This document shows, piece by piece, positions 37,726-49,966 of a stretch of 64,000 bases of DNA (position 1 is its first letter; each line of letters opens with the position of its first letter). The DNA lies in NCBI RefSeq assembly GCF_004923295.1, contig NZ_CP039634.1, forward strand, positions 887,001 to 951,000, read 5' to 3'. The notes beneath the pieces are model-generated. The model had not been told where the DNA came from, did not search any database, and saw only the letters and a list, made by a program, of their open reading frames with translations. Origin of the DNA: Azospirillum sp. TSH100. Its GTDB lineage: Bacteria; Pseudomonadota; Alphaproteobacteria; Azospirillales; Azospirillaceae. The position numbers were made by a program, and so were the translations under genes.

Positions 37726-38223
37726 TCAGAGCAGCGCGAACTGCTCGGCTGCTGCACCGTTGCCCTGGCTTATGCCGGCATGCCGGCGCTCCAGCGCCAG
37801 CAGCCACGCCTTGGTGTCGAGCCCGCCATGGCCGGAATAGCCTCCGGGCGCTCCGCCGCTCGCCAGCACCCGGTGACAGGGAATGATGATCGGGATCGGG
37901 TTGGCGCCGCAGGCGCCGCCGACCGCGCGCGGCCCGCTGCCCAGCATCTTCGCGATCCCGCCATAGGTGGCGGTGCCGCCATAGGGGATCGCCAGCATCG
38001 CCTCCCACACGCTTTGCCGGAACGCGGTGCCCGCCGGCTTCAGCGGCAGGTCGAAGCGCTGGAGCCGTCCCATGAAATAAGCCTCAAGCTGGCCCGCAGT
38101 CTCGACCAGCAGCGCATCCGGATCGTCCCGTTTGAAGCGGCCCCAGCCAACCGAGGTCAGGGCGGATCCGTCCCCGGTCAGCATCAGGGGACCGAGCGGG
38201 CTGTCGATGGAAAGGCACGCCAT
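37726..38223 (-). CDS. ogt: Methylated-DNA-protein-cysteine methyltransferase (Ogt type)
   Basis: Ogt removes alkyl groups from O6-alkylguanine by suicide transfer to a Cys. The 165-aa product has the active-site Cys116 in IPCHRVLASGGAPGGYSGH, preceded by the HTH-like GTATYGGIAKMLGSGPRAVGGACGANP (family motif). The N-terminal Ada regulatory domain is absent. It is upstream of qor on the same strand. Confidence 0.95.
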   Translation of the reverse strand: MACLSIDSPLGPLMLTGDGSALTSVGWGRFKRDDPDALLVETAGQLEAYFMGRLQRFDLPLKPAGTAFRQSVWEAMLAIPYGGTATYGGIAKMLGSGPRAVGGACGANPIPIIIPCHRVLASGGAPGGYSGHGGLDTKAWLLALERRHAGISQGNGAAAEQFALL

Positions 38224-38257
38224 GGTTTTCTCCCCAAAAGCTCAGCTTTTCCCAAAC

Positions 38258-40309
<2,052 letters not shown>

Positions 40310-40364
40310 GGCGGTGTCCGATCTGTTGGTGTGTCTTTAGACAATAGGTGGCGCCGGGGTGGCG

Positions 40365-40392
40365 TTGCGCCAGGGCATCCTATCTGTATAGT
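40365..40392 (+). promoter_or_regulatory. Candidate promoter for the DUF6489-ferredoxin-mnmE operon
   Basis: TTGCGC (40365-40370) and TATAGT (40387-40392) are separated by 16 bases, about 100 bases upstream of the DUF6489 ATG in the divergent gap with the DUF255 gene. Confidence 0.45.
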
Positions 40393-40491
40393 GGGGCATG
40401 AGCCGCCACGGCGCTCAACCCCAAAATCAACACGGCCAATGCCTGGACCGCTCCCGCACCGGGCGCCGGATCCGGCTCTGGAGGGGGGCCC

Positions 40492-40743
40492 ATGAAAATC
40501 ACCGTCGACATCGACTGCACGCCGGATGAGGCTCGGCACTTCCTGGGTCTGCCCGACGTGAAGCCGATGCAGGATGCCATGATGCAGGAGATTCAGGAAC
40601 GGATGCGTTCCAATCTCCAGGCCATGGATCCGGAGACCATGCTGAAGACCTGGCTTCCCGCCGGCATCCAGGGCATGGAACAGATGCAAAAGATGTTTTG
40701 GTCCCAGATGGCGTCGGCCCTGGGCCAGGAAGGAAGAAAGTGA
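40492..40743 (+). CDS. Small conserved protein (DUF6489-like)
   Basis: The 83-aa acidic alpha-helical protein starts MKITVDIDCTPDEARHFLGLPDV, with a Met/Gln-rich helix (QEIQERMRSNLQAMDP) and an aromatic-Met C-terminus (MQKMFWSQMASALG). I recognise it as an alphaproteobacterial DUF6489-type family by N-terminus and context only. No enzyme motif is visible. The TGA overlaps the next gene's GTG, so it is probably co-expressed with the ferredoxin-like protein and mnmE. Confidence 0.75.
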   Translation: MKITVDIDCTPDEARHFLGLPDVKPMQDAMMQEIQERMRSNLQAMDPETMLKTWLPAGIQGMEQMQKMFWSQMASALGQEGRK

Positions 40744-41114
40744 CCGACCAAACCGTTGAATCTCAGAAACCTTACTTTGAAGCCCATGTCTTCTGCTGCA
40801 CCAACCGCCGGCCCGACGGGCACAAGCGCGGATCCTGCGCCGCCCACGGGTCGGAGAAGCTGCGCGACTATATGAAGGCCCGAGCCCGCGAACTCGGCTT
40901 CGATGGCAAGGTGCGGATCAATTCCGCCGGCTGTCTCGACCGTTGCGAGCTGGGTCCGACGCTGGTGATCTATCCGGAAGGCGTCTGGTACACCTATCAC
41001 AGCACCGGCGACATCGACGAAATCCTGGAAACCCATCTGGGCGGAGGCCGCCGCGTCGAACGGCTGCTGCTGACGACGGAGCAGCGGGAGCTGCGACCCG
41101 AGCAACAGGGCTGA
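40740..41114 (+). CDS. Thioredoxin-like [2Fe-2S] ferredoxin family protein
   Basis: The 124-aa product is predicted to coordinate a [2Fe-2S] cluster through Cys19 or Cys20 (HVFCCTNRR), Cys33 (GSCAAHG), Cys65 and Cys69 (NSAGCLDRCELGP), the spacing of thioredoxin-like ferredoxins. The GTG at 40740 overlaps the DUF6489 stop. The open frame extends upstream only through that gene. It may deliver electrons locally, but no partner oxidoreductase is adjacent. It lies 10 bases upstream of mnmE. Confidence 0.87.
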   Translation: MTDQTVESQKPYFEAHVFCCTNRRPDGHKRGSCAAHGSEKLRDYMKARARELGFDGKVRINSAGCLDRCELGPTLVIYPEGVWYTYHSTGDIDEILETHLGGGRRVERLLLTTEQRELRPEQQG

Positions 41115-41124
41115 TCCTCCGCCG

Positions 41125-42456
41125 ATGTCCACCGACACCATCTACGCGCTTGCCACCGCCCCCGGACGATCCGGTGTGGCGGTGGTTCGCATTTCGGGGG
41201 CTGAGGCCGGATCTGCGCTCGCCGCCCTGACTGGCCGCTCCCTGCCTGCGCCGCGCCGTGCCGTGCTGACCAAGCTGCGCGATCCGCGCACCGGCGATGC
41301 GCTTGACGACGCGCTGGTCCTGCGCTTCACCGCCCCTGCCAGCTTCACCGGCGAGGATGTGGTGGAACTGCACCTGCATGGCGGCCGCGCCGTCGTCACC
41401 GGCGTGATCGAGGCGCTCGCCACCCTGCCCGGCCTGCGGCTGGCCGAGCCCGGCGAGTTCACCCGTCGCGCCTTCGAGAATGGCAAGCTCGACCTGACCG
41501 AGGCCGAGGCGGTCGCCGACCTGATCGATGCCGAGACCACCGCTCAGCGGCGGCAGGCCTTGCGGCAGATGGAAGGGGCACTCGGCCGGCTCTATGACGG
41601 CTGGCGGGAGCGGCTGACCCGCGCCCTCGCCCACATCGAGGCCGACATCGACTTCGCCGAGGACGATCTGCCCGGCGGTGTCGCTGATGCCGTCCGTCCG
41701 GTGGTCGCGGGGCTGGCCGGCGAGATCGCCGCCCATCTCGATGACGGCGGGCGCGGCGAGCGTCTTCGCGAGGGCCTGTACATCGCGATCATCGGTGCGC
41801 CGAACGCCGGCAAGTCGAGCCTGTTGAACGCGCTCGCCCGTCGCGACGCCGCCATCGTCTCCGCTCGGGCCGGCACCACCCGGGACATCATCGAAGTGCA
41901 GCTCGACCTTGGCGGTTATCCGGTGGTGCTGGCCGACACCGCCGGTCTGCGCGAGGCTGCGGCCGATGAGGTGGAGGAGGAAGGCATCCGCCGCGCCCGT
42001 GACCGGGCGGCGCGTGCCGACGTGAAGGTCGCGGTGTTCGATGCCACCACCCTGCCCGATCTCGACCCGGCGACGCTGGAGCTGATCGATGGTGACACAG
42101 TGGTGGTGTTCAACAAGACTGACCTCGCGAATGCCACTGATCTGCGCCCGGATCTGTCTGCCATCCTGGTCTCCGCGCAGACCGGTGACGGACTGAAGAT
42201 GTTGGAGGAAAAGCTGACGGAGTTCAGTGCCGACCGCCTTGCAATCGGTAGCGCGCCGTCACTGACCCGTGCCCGTCACCGGGCGGCGTTGACCGAGTGT
42301 CGGGAGTCGCTGATGCGGGCGTTGGAGGCACCATTGCCCGAATTGGCGGCGGAGGATGTTCGCCTCGCCAGCCGGGCGCTCGGGCGTATCACTGGGCGGG
42401 TGGATGTGGAAGATTTGCTGGATGTGATCTTCCGGGACTTTTGCATTGGGAAGTGA
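41125..42456 (+). CDS. mnmE: tRNA modification GTPase MnmE (TrmE)
   Basis: MnmE with MnmG makes the 5-substituted wobble uridines (mnm5/cmnm5). The 443-aa product has an N-terminal tetrahydrofolate-binding domain ([21 protein letters not shown]), helical domain, and an inserted G domain ([28 protein letters not shown]). It ends in the conserved CIGK. It stands directly upstream of a perfect parS and mnmG. Confidence 0.97.
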   Translation: MSTDTIYALATAPGRSGVAVVRISGAEAGSALAALTGRSLPAPRRAVLTKLRDPRTGDALDDALVLRFTAPASFTGEDVVELHLHGGRAVVTGVIEALATLPGLRLAEPGEFTRRAFENGKLDLTEAEAVADLIDAETTAQRRQALRQMEGALGRLYDGWRERLTRALAHIEADIDFAEDDLPGGVADAVRPVVAGLAGEIAAHLDDGGRGERLREGLYIAIIGAPNAGKSSLLNALARRDAAIVSARAGTTRDIIEVQLDLGGYPVVLADTAGLREAAADEVEEEGIRRARDRAARADVKVAVFDATTLPDLDPATLELIDGDTVVVFNKTDLANATDLRPDLSAILVSAQTGDGLKMLEEKLTEFSADRLAIGSAPSLTRARHRAALTECRESLMRALEAPLPELAAEDVRLASRALGRITGRVDVEDLLDVIFRDFCIGK

Positions 42457-42492
42457 GGCAGGTGGCAAGTGGTGGGGCTGCAAGCGGGGGCG

Positions 42493-42508
42493 TGTTTCAC
42501 GTGAAACA
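42493..42508. promoter_or_regulatory. Perfect parS site between mnmE and mnmG
   Basis: TGTTTCACGTGAAACA matches the ParB consensus at all 16 positions. It lies in the 134-base gap before the mnmG ATG, about 9.5 kb right of oriC and 3 kb before parA. Confidence 0.93.
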
Positions 42509-42590
42509 GCACCGACTTGCGGCACTTCTCCCCGCCTCCCTTCTCGCCTTCCCCTTGGATCCCTGCCGCCATTCGGCTATGGTCCCGCGC

Positions 42591-44486
42591 ATGCGGAATT
42601 TTGATGTCATCGTTGTCGGCGGCGGTCACGCCGGCTGTGAGGCGGCTGCGGCGGCAGCGCGCATGGGTGCGCGCACGCTCCTGCTGACCCATAAGGTTGA
42701 AACCATCGGCGAGATGTCCTGCAACCCCGCCATCGGCGGCTTGGCCAAGGGCCATCTGGTGCGGGAGATCGATGCGCTGGACGGGGTGATGGCAAAGGCC
42801 ATCGACCGCGGCGGCATCCAGTTCCGTATCCTGAACCGCAGCAAGGGACCCGCCGTCCGCGGACCGCGCGCCCAGGCCGACCGTAAGCTCTATCGTCAGG
42901 CGATGCAGGCTCTGCTGGCCGAGCAGGAGAACCTGTTCATCGAAGCCGGCGGTGCCGAGGACCTGATCGTCGAACCCGATGGCAGTTCTTCCGGAGGGCG
43001 CATCTCCGGCGTCGTCACCGGGGGCGGCGAGTCCATCCGCGCCGGCGCCGTGGTGCTGACCACCGGCACTTTTCTGCGCGGCCTGATCCACATCGGCGAG
43101 GAGCGCACCCCCGCCGGCCGAGTTGGCGAGTCGCCATCTATCGGCTTGTCCGACACGCTGGCCCGTCTTGGCTTCCCGCTCGGCCGTCTGAAGACCGGCA
43201 CGCCGCCGCGCCTCGATGGCCGTACCATCGATTGGGATGCGCTGGAGAAGCAGCCCGGCGATATGCCGCCGCCGCCCTTCTCCTATATGACCGAGCGGAT
43301 CGACACGCCGCAGATCGACTGCGCGATCACCTGGACGACGCCGGAAGCCCACGCGCTGATCCGTGCCAACCTGCATCGTGCGCCGATGTATTCCGGCCAG
43401 ATCACCGGCACCGGTCCGCGCTATTGCCCGTCGATCGAGGACAAGGTCGTCCGCTTCGCCGAGAAGGAGAAGCACCAGATCTTCCTCGAACCGGAGGGGC
43501 TGGACGATCCCACCGTCTACCCGAACGGCATCTCGACCTCCCTGCCCCGCGACGTGCAGCTCGGCATTCTCGCCAGCATGCCGGGGCTGGAGAGGGTGAC
43601 GATGATCCGCCCCGGCTACGCCATCGAATACGACTATGTCGATCCGCGCGAGTTGAAGCCGACGCTGGAGACCCGGCGGGCGCCGCGCCTGTTCCTCGCG
43701 GGCCAGATCAACGGCACCACCGGCTATGAGGAAGCGGCGGCCCAAGGGCTGATGGCCGGCATCAACGCCGCGCTGGCGGCGGGCGGCAGCCGCGACGGTT
43801 TCGTGCTCGACCGTGCCGATGCCTATATCGGCGTGCTGATCGACGATCTGATCGGCCGCGGCACCAACGAGCCTTACCGGATGTTCACCTCGCGCGCCGA
43901 ATACCGGCTGCTGCTGCGCGCCGACAATGCCGACCAGCGGCTGACCGCAAAGGGCGTCGCCATCGGCTGTGTCGGGTCTGAACGGCGCGATGTCTTTGCC
44001 GCCAAGAGTGCTGCGCTTTCCGCCGGGCGTGCTCTGGTCGCCTCGCTGCAGGCGACGCCGGTCGAACTGTCCCGCCAGGGTGTCGCGGTGAACCAGGATG
44101 GCGTGCGCCGCAGTGCTGCCGACCTGCTGCGCTATCCCGACATCGACCTCGCCGCCCTCGCCCGCCTGTGGCCGGAACTGGGTGAGATCGCGCCGGAGAT
44201 TGCCGAGCAGCTGGAGATCGACGGCAAATATGCCGGCTATCTTGGTCGGCAGGAGGCCGACATCCGCGCCTTCCGCAAGGACGAGTCCCTCGCCCTTCCC
44301 GACGATCTCGATGTCGACGGCATCGGCAGCCTGTCCGCCGAAATCCGGCAGAAGCTGCGCCAGTCGCGGCCAGCGACGCTGGGGGCGGCGGCGCGCATCC
44401 CCGGCATGACTCCGGCGGCCTTGGTCGCCCTGCTCCGCCACGTGAAGCGTCGCAATGTCGCGTCCTCCGGGGTGGCTGCGGAATGA
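42591..44486 (+). CDS. mnmG: tRNA uridine 5-carboxymethylaminomethyl modification protein MnmG (GidA)
   Basis: MnmG is the FAD/NADH-dependent partner of MnmE. The 631-aa product starts [20 protein letters not shown] (FAD-binding GGGHAG), has [14 protein letters not shown] and the C-terminal [19 protein letters not shown]. The ATG at 42591 is preferred; ATG 42579 would add MVPR. It overlaps rsmG by 4 bases. Confidence 0.97.
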   Translation: MRNFDVIVVGGGHAGCEAAAAAARMGARTLLLTHKVETIGEMSCNPAIGGLAKGHLVREIDALDGVMAKAIDRGGIQFRILNRSKGPAVRGPRAQADRKLYRQAMQALLAEQENLFIEAGGAEDLIVEPDGSSSGGRISGVVTGGGESIRAGAVVLTTGTFLRGLIHIGEERTPAGRVGESPSIGLSDTLARLGFPLGRLKTGTPPRLDGRTIDWDALEKQPGDMPPPPFSYMTERIDTPQIDCAITWTTPEAHALIRANLHRAPMYSGQITGTGPRYCPSIEDKVVRFAEKEKHQIFLEPEGLDDPTVYPNGISTSLPRDVQLGILASMPGLERVTMIRPGYAIEYDYVDPRELKPTLETRRAPRLFLAGQINGTTGYEEAAAQGLMAGINAALAAGGSRDGFVLDRADAYIGVLIDDLIGRGTNEPYRMFTSRAEYRLLLRADNADQRLTAKGVAIGCVGSERRDVFAAKSAALSAGRALVASLQATPVELSRQGVAVNQDGVRRSAADLLRYPDIDLAALARLWPELGEIAPEIAEQLEIDGKYAGYLGRQEADIRAFRKDESLALPDDLDVDGIGSLSAEIRQKLRQSRPATLGAAARIPGMTPAALVALLRHVKRRNVASSGVAAE

Positions 44487-45097
44487 GCGGGTTCGATGCG
44501 GTTGCCTTTCAGGAAGCCACGGGTGTTTCACGTGAAACGCTCGATCGCCTGATCGCGTATGAGGGTCTGCTCCGCAAGTGGCAACCGAAGATCAATCTGG
44601 TCGGTCCCTCCACCCTGCCGGATGCCTGGAAGCGTCACTTCCTCGACTCCGCGCAGCTCTATCCGCTGCTGCCGGAAGGCACGTGTGTGCTGGTCGATCT
44701 CGGTAGCGGTGCCGGCTTCCCCGGTCTGGTGCTCGCCATTCTCGGTGTGCCGCAGGTCCATCTGATCGAGAGCGACGTGCGCAAATGCGCCTTCCTGCGC
44801 GAGGTCGCCCGGGTCTGCGAAGCGTCGGTCACCGTCCATACCAAGCGGATCGAGACCGTCACCGGTATCGACGCCGATATCGTCACCGCCCGTGCACTTG
44901 CACCGCTGACCGACCTGTTCGGTTGGGCCCATCCCTTCATCGGCTCGCGTGGCAAGTGCCTGTTCCTGAAGGGTGCGGCGCTGGACGATGAATTGACCGC
45001 CGCACTGCAATATTGGACACTGGGGGCCGAGCGATTTGACAGCCGCACCGATCCGAGTGGAACCATCCTGCGTGTGAGTGACCTTGAGCGTGCGTGA
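44483..45097 (+). CDS. rsmG: 16S rRNA (guanine(527)-N7)-methyltransferase RsmG (GidB)
   Basis: RsmG methylates G527 in the 530 loop; loss can give low-level streptomycin resistance. The 204-aa product has [17 protein letters not shown] (SAM-binding GxGxG) and the [25 protein letters not shown] near-perfect parS is embedded at its start, encoding [10 protein letters not shown]. Its TGA overlaps a GTG at 45094 that would extend parA. Confidence 0.96.
   Translation: MSGFDAVAFQEATGVSRETLDRLIAYEGLLRKWQPKINLVGPSTLPDAWKRHFLDSAQLYPLLPEGTCVLVDLGSGAGFPGLVLAILGVPQVHLIESDVRKCAFLREVARVCEASVTVHTKRIETVTGIDADIVTARALAPLTDLFGWAHPFIGSRGKCLFLKGAALDDELTAALQYWTLGAERFDSRTDPSGTILRVSDLERA
44524..44539. promoter_or_regulatory. 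parS-like site 4 inside rsmG (15 of 16 bases)
   Basis: TGTTTCACGTGAAACG differs only in the last base. It is in the 5' part of rsmG, 620 bases before the parA ATG, the classical position in alphaproteobacteria. Confidence 0.9.
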
Positions 45098-45159
45098 AAA
45101 CCGTGCCTGACACACTCTCTCCGCCCTTCTCCCGCCAACCGGACTCCCGAGAGGCTGCC

Positions 45160-45957
45160 ATGTCTGCCGTCACCCGTCCCCTTGCCCGTGTGGTTGCAAT
45201 TGCCAACCAGAAGGGCGGCGTGGGCAAGACCACGACGACGATCAACCTTGCCACCGCGCTCGCCGTCATCGGCAAGCGGGTGCTGGTCATCGACCTCGAT
45301 CCGCAGGGCAATGCGTCGACCGGTCTCGGCATCCCGCGGTCCGACCGCCGTGTCGGCATCTATGATGTTTTGTTCGACGATGTCTCGCTTGAGGAAGCCG
45401 CTACCCCCTCCTCCGTGCCGAACCTGTCGATCATCACCTCGTCGGTCGACCTGTCGGGTGCGGAGATCGAACTGGTCGGTGCCGAACGCCGCGAATTCCG
45501 TCTACGCGAGGCGGTCGCCAACAGCGCGCTTGAATACGATTACGTCCTGATCGACTGTCCGCCGGCGTTGGGCCTGCTGACGCTGAACGCGCTGGTCGCG
45601 TCGCATGCGGTGATGGTCCCTCTGCAGTGCGAGTTCTACGCGCTGGAAGGTCTCAGCCATCTGGTCCGCACCATCGAGCGGGTGAAGCGCGCCTTCAACC
45701 CGAACCTCGACATTCACGGCGTCGTGCTGACCATGTTCGACAAGCGCAACAACCTGTCGGACATGGTGGCGGCGGACGTCCGCGGCTTCTTCGGGGAGAA
45801 GGTGTACGACACCGTGATCCCGCGCAACGTCAAGGTGTCGGAGGCGCCGTCCCACGGCAAGCCGGTGCTGATCTACGACATGCGCTGCCCCGGTTCCCAG
45901 GCCTACATCCATCTGGCGGGCGAGGTGCTTCGCCGTGAGAAGAGACTGACCGCATGA
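45160..45957 (+). CDS. parA: Chromosome-partitioning ATPase ParA
   Basis: ParA is the deviant-Walker ATPase that moves ParB-parS complexes. The 265-aa product has KGGVGKTTTTINLATALA, VIDLDPQGNASTGLG and YVLIDCPPALGLLTLNAL. I chose ATG 45160, preceded by GAGAGGCTGCC; GTG 45094, overlapping rsmG, would add 22 residues. It overlaps parB by 4 bases. Confidence 0.96.
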   Translation: MSAVTRPLARVVAIANQKGGVGKTTTTINLATALAVIGKRVLVIDLDPQGNASTGLGIPRSDRRVGIYDVLFDDVSLEEAATPSSVPNLSIITSSVDLSGAEIELVGAERREFRLREAVANSALEYDYVLIDCPPALGLLTLNALVASHAVMVPLQCEFYALEGLSHLVRTIERVKRAFNPNLDIHGVVLTMFDKRNNLSDMVAADVRGFFGEKVYDTVIPRNVKVSEAPSHGKPVLIYDMRCPGSQAYIHLAGEVLRREKRLTA

Positions 45958-46865
45958 TCGACGACACCAAACAAGGCGGCGCCCGCCGCGCCAGCCTGGG
46001 CCGCGGCCTGTCCGCTCTGTTCGGCGAAGCGACCGAGGATTACTCGGCGCTCGACAAGGTGCGGCAGTCCAAGCAGGTGCCGATCGAGTTCGTCCACCCC
46101 GGCAAGTACCAGCCGCGGCGGAAGTTCGACGACGAGGCGATCCAGGGCCTCGTCGAGTCCATTCGCGACAAAGGCATTCTCCAGCCGCTGCTGGTCCGCC
46201 GCGACGGCGAGGATGCCAATTCCTATGAGCTGATCGCCGGCGAACGCCGCTGGCGCGCGGCGCAGATCGCCGGCCTGCATGAAGTGCCGGTCATCATCCG
46301 CGATCTCAGCGACCGCGAGGCGCTGGAAATCGCGCTGATCGAGAACATCCAGCGCCAGGATCTGACCCCTCTGGAAGAGGCTGAGGGCTATCGGCGCCTG
46401 ATGGAGGAGTTCGAACACACGCAGGAGGATCTGGCCCGCGCCGTCGGCAAGAGCCGCAGCCATGTCGCCAACATGATGCGCCTGCTGGCCCTGCCGGAGC
46501 CGGTCAAGTCGATGGTGCAGGACGGCGCATTGACCGCCGGCCATGCCCGCGCCCTGCTGACCGCCCCGGATCCGGCCGCCGTCGCCCGCGAGGTGGTCAC
46601 CCGCGGCCTGAACGTGCGCCAGACCGAAGACCTGATGCGCGGCGACCAGCCCAAGGCGAAGAAGGGCAAGGCCGCGATTGGCGGTTCCGGATCCGCGCCT
46701 GCGATGAAGGACGTCGACCTGATCAATCTGGAGGAGGAAATCTCCGCCCGCATCGGGTTGAAGGTCGCCATCAATCCGCAGGGTCAGCGCGGGACGATCA
46801 CCATCCACTACCAGACGCTCGACCAGCTGGACGACGTGCTGCACCGGCTGGGCGGGGAAGAGTAA
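45954..46865 (+). CDS. parB: Chromosome-partitioning protein ParB
   Basis: ParB binds parS and spreads along DNA as a CTP-dependent clamp. The 303-aa product has the N-terminal [14 protein letters not shown], the CTPase core ([44 protein letters not shown]), an HTH ([25 protein letters not shown]) and a C-terminal dimerisation segment. The parS-like sites in this window are presumably its targets. Confidence 0.97.
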   Translation: MIDDTKQGGARRASLGRGLSALFGEATEDYSALDKVRQSKQVPIEFVHPGKYQPRRKFDDEAIQGLVESIRDKGILQPLLVRRDGEDANSYELIAGERRWRAAQIAGLHEVPVIIRDLSDREALEIALIENIQRQDLTPLEEAEGYRRLMEEFEHTQEDLARAVGKSRSHVANMMRLLALPEPVKSMVQDGALTAGHARALLTAPDPAAVAREVVTRGLNVRQTEDLMRGDQPKAKKGKAAIGGSGSAPAMKDVDLINLEEEISARIGLKVAINPQGQRGTITIHYQTLDQLDDVLHRLGGEE

Positions 46866-46867
46866 CA

Positions 46868-46890
46868 GGCCCGATGGGGGCGGGCCGTTT
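46868..46890. terminator. Hairpin between convergent parB and folA
   Basis: GGCCCG (46868-46873) pairs with CGGGCC (46881-46886) and is followed by GTTTG. It is short but placed exactly between the two converging genes. Confidence 0.4.
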
Positions 46891-46895
46891 GCCCC

Positions 46896-47390
46896 CTACC
46901 CCCTCACCTTCCCGAAGTCGATATAGCGATAGATCAGCCCATTTTCTTCCATGGGCGCGCTCGACCACACTTCCGCCCAGTCCGCTCCGATCGGCGGCAT
47001 CAGCGTGTCGCCGTCGACCGCGCTTTCGATGCGGGTCAGGTGCAGGCTGTCGGCAATCGGCATCGTCTCGCGGAACAGGGCGGCGCCGCCAATGACGCAG
47101 AGTTCGGCAGCGCCGGACTCCTGCGCCCACGACACCGCCGCACCCAGCCCGTTGAACCAGCGGGCGCCGTCCTTTTCGCCGACTTCGGCCTGACGGCTGA
47201 TCACCAGATTGTCCCGGCCGGGAAGCGGACGGCGCGGCAGGGACTCCCAGGTCTTCCGACCCATCAGGATCGGTTTGCCCATCGTCAGTTCCCTGAACCG
47301 GCGCAGGTCGCTGGGAAGGGTCCACGGAAGCCGGCCATCGTGGCCGATCACGTCGTTCGTTGCGGCGGCGACGATCAGAGTGATGAGCAT
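46896..47390 (-). CDS. folA: Dihydrofolate reductase
   Basis: DHFR regenerates tetrahydrofolate. The 164-aa product has IVAAATNDVIGHDGRLPWTLPSD, PILMGRKTWESLPRRPLPGR and VIGGAALFRETM. No thymidylate synthase is adjacent. It is convergent with parB and separated from hemW by 33 bases. Confidence 0.95.
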   Translation of the reverse strand: MLITLIVAAATNDVIGHDGRLPWTLPSDLRRFRELTMGKPILMGRKTWESLPRRPLPGRDNLVISRQAEVGEKDGARWFNGLGAAVSWAQESGAAELCVIGGAALFRETMPIADSLHLTRIESAVDGDTLMPPIGADWAEVWSSAPMEENGLIYRYIDFGKVRG

Positions 47391-47423
47391 CCCATGCCCT
47401 TTCCCTGCTGGAGCTGACCGATT

Positions 47424-48584
47424 TTACGTCAGAATTGCGCCGAGCACCGCATTCAGACGCTGTAGCCCCTCCGGTGTGGCAACCAGACGGTCGGCATCGC
47501 GGGCCAGGAAACCGCCGTCGATCAGGCGGGACAGGGCCGCCGGATCGACGACATCGTCCAGTGTCCGGCCGGTTTCCTCCGTCAGGCGGGCAAGCCGCAC
47601 GCCTTCGGTCAGGCGCAGCCCCATCATCAGCAGCTCGGTCCCGCGGGCGTCCCGGTCGATGGGATCGGGAGCGGCGGCGCCATGGCCGTCGCGCTCCACC
47701 CGCTCCAGCCAGATTTCCGGGGCACGGTGGGCACGGGTGGCGAACTTCTCGCCGTCCAGCGTCAGCCGGCCATGGGCACCGGGACCGATGCCGACATAGT
47801 CGCCATAGCGCCAGTAGGTCAGGTTGTGGCGGCTTTCCTCGCCCGGACGGGCATGGTTGGAGATCTCGTAGGCCGGCAGCCCGGCCGCCGTCAGCTGGCT
47901 CTGCGTCGCCTCATAGAGATCGCCGGCCAGATCATCGTCGGGCAGCACCAGATCGCCGCGGGCATGGAGCGGATAGAAGGCCGTGCCCTGCTCGATGGTC
48001 AACTGATAGACCGAGAGGTGGCCGACCGCATACTCCAGCGCTTGCGCCAGCTCCGCCTGCCAGGCCGCCACCGTCTGGCCGGGACGGGCATAGATCAGGT
48101 CGAAGGAGAAGCGGCCGAAAGTCCGTGCCGCCAGCTCGATGGCGCCGGTCGCCTCCGCCGCGTTGTGCTCACGGCCGAGGAACTTCAGGCTGGTATCGTC
48201 CAGCGCCTGGATGCCCAGCGAAACGCGGTTGATCCCGGCGCTGCGGAAGGCGCGGAACTTGTCGGCTTCGACGGAGGTCGGGTTGGCCTCCAGCGTCACC
48301 TCCAGCCCATCGGCGACCGTCCAGCGCCGGGCGATGCGGTCGACGATGGCGCCGACGGTGGAAGGCTCCATCAGCGACGGGGTGCCACCGCCGAAGAAGA
48401 TCGAGGTGACGGTGCGGCCGGCGGTCAGGTCGGCGTAATGGTCCAGCTCGCGCAGCAGCCCGGCCCGCCAGCGGTCGTGATCGACCCGCTCGCGGACATG
48501 GCTGTTGAAATCGCAGTAGGGGCACTTCGACTTGCAGAAGGGCCAATGGACGTAGATGGCAAAACCAGGATCTGAACCACTCAC
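47424..48584 (-). CDS. hemW: Radical SAM haem chaperone HemW-like protein
   Basis: HemW resembles HemN (oxygen-independent coproporphyrinogen oxidase) but acts as a haem chaperone. The 386-aa product has the radical-SAM CxxxCxxC in [23 protein letters not shown] and the HemW-typical HNLTYW, which HemN lacks. The GTG at 48584 overlaps the rdgB stop (GTGA); a long open frame upstream is not used. It lies in the rph-rdgB-hemW order common in alphaproteobacteria. Confidence 0.93.
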   Translation of the reverse strand: MSGSDPGFAIYVHWPFCKSKCPYCDFNSHVRERVDHDRWRAGLLRELDHYADLTAGRTVTSIFFGGGTPSLMEPSTVGAIVDRIARRWTVADGLEVTLEANPTSVEADKFRAFRSAGINRVSLGIQALDDTSLKFLGREHNAAEATGAIELAARTFGRFSFDLIYARPGQTVAAWQAELAQALEYAVGHLSVYQLTIEQGTAFYPLHARGDLVLPDDDLAGDLYEATQSQLTAAGLPAYEISNHARPGEESRHNLTYWRYGDYVGIGPGAHGRLTLDGEKFATRAHRAPEIWLERVERDGHGAAAPDPIDRDARGTELLMMGLRLTEGVRLARLTEETGRTLDDVVDPAALSRLIDGGFLARDADRLVATPEGLQRLNAVLGAILT

Positions 48585-49180
48585 CGGAAGCACCGCTCCA
48601 CCAGCTGGCGGAAGGCGTCGGCGCGGTGGCTCATCTCGTGCTTCCTGGCCGGATCCATCTCGCCGAAGGTCAGCCCATGGCCGTCGGGCAGGAACATCGG
48701 GTCGTAGCCGAAGCCATGCGGTCCCCGCGGCGGCCACACCAGTGTGCCGGTGCAGCGGCCCTCCACACTCTCGACATAGCCGTCCGGCCAAGCGAGCGAC
48801 AGGGCACAGACGAAATAGGCGCTGCGGTCGGTCTTGCCGGCAAGACCGTCCTCGACCTTCCGCATCGCCATGGCGAAGTCCTTGGTCGGGCCGGCCCAGC
48901 GGGCGGAGTAGATGCCGGGATCGCCGTTCAGCGCCGGCACCACCAGCCCGCTGTCGTCGGCGAGCGCCACATGGCCGGCGGCGGCCGCGGCCTTGGCCTT
49001 GAGTTCGGCGTTGGCAATGAAGCTGGTGCCGGTTTCCTCAGGTTCGGGCAGGCCCAGCTCCCCGGCCGCGGTGAAGGTGGCGACATAGGGGCCGAGCAGA
49101 TCGGCGATCTCGCGCACCTTGCCCTTGTTGTGGCTGGCGATGACGAGCGTGTCACCGGTGAAGCGGCGGGGAGCGGACAT
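48581..49180 (-). CDS. rdgB: XTP/dITP diphosphatase RdgB (Ham1)
   Basis: RdgB clears dITP, dXTP and dHAPTP from the nucleotide pool. The 199-aa product has [18 protein letters not shown] at the N-terminus, [26 protein letters not shown] and [12 protein letters not shown]. It is located 27 bases after rph on the same strand. Confidence 0.96.
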   Translation of the reverse strand: MSAPRRFTGDTLVIASHNKGKVREIADLLGPYVATFTAAGELGLPEPEETGTSFIANAELKAKAAAAAGHVALADDSGLVVPALNGDPGIYSARWAGPTKDFAMAMRKVEDGLAGKTDRSAYFVCALSLAWPDGYVESVEGRCTGTLVWPPRGPHGFGYDPMFLPDGHGLTFGEMDPARKHEMSHRADAFRQLVERCFR

Positions 49181-49207
49181 GGTTATGACCCTCTGGCTGA
49201 AACGGTC

Positions 49208-49927
<720 letters not shown>

Positions 49928-49966
49928 GGGCATCATTCCGAAGGTCGTTTGCAGATCGGCGGCAAG

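Noticed and set aside
40398-40530. A short leader peptide frame before the DUF6489 gene
   Set aside because: It begins close to the predicted -10 and overlaps the DUF6489 start in another frame, with no ribosome-binding site.
47424-48791. hemW as true HemN coproporphyrinogen dehydrogenase
   Set aside because: It has the HNLTYW signature of HemW and is shorter than HemN.
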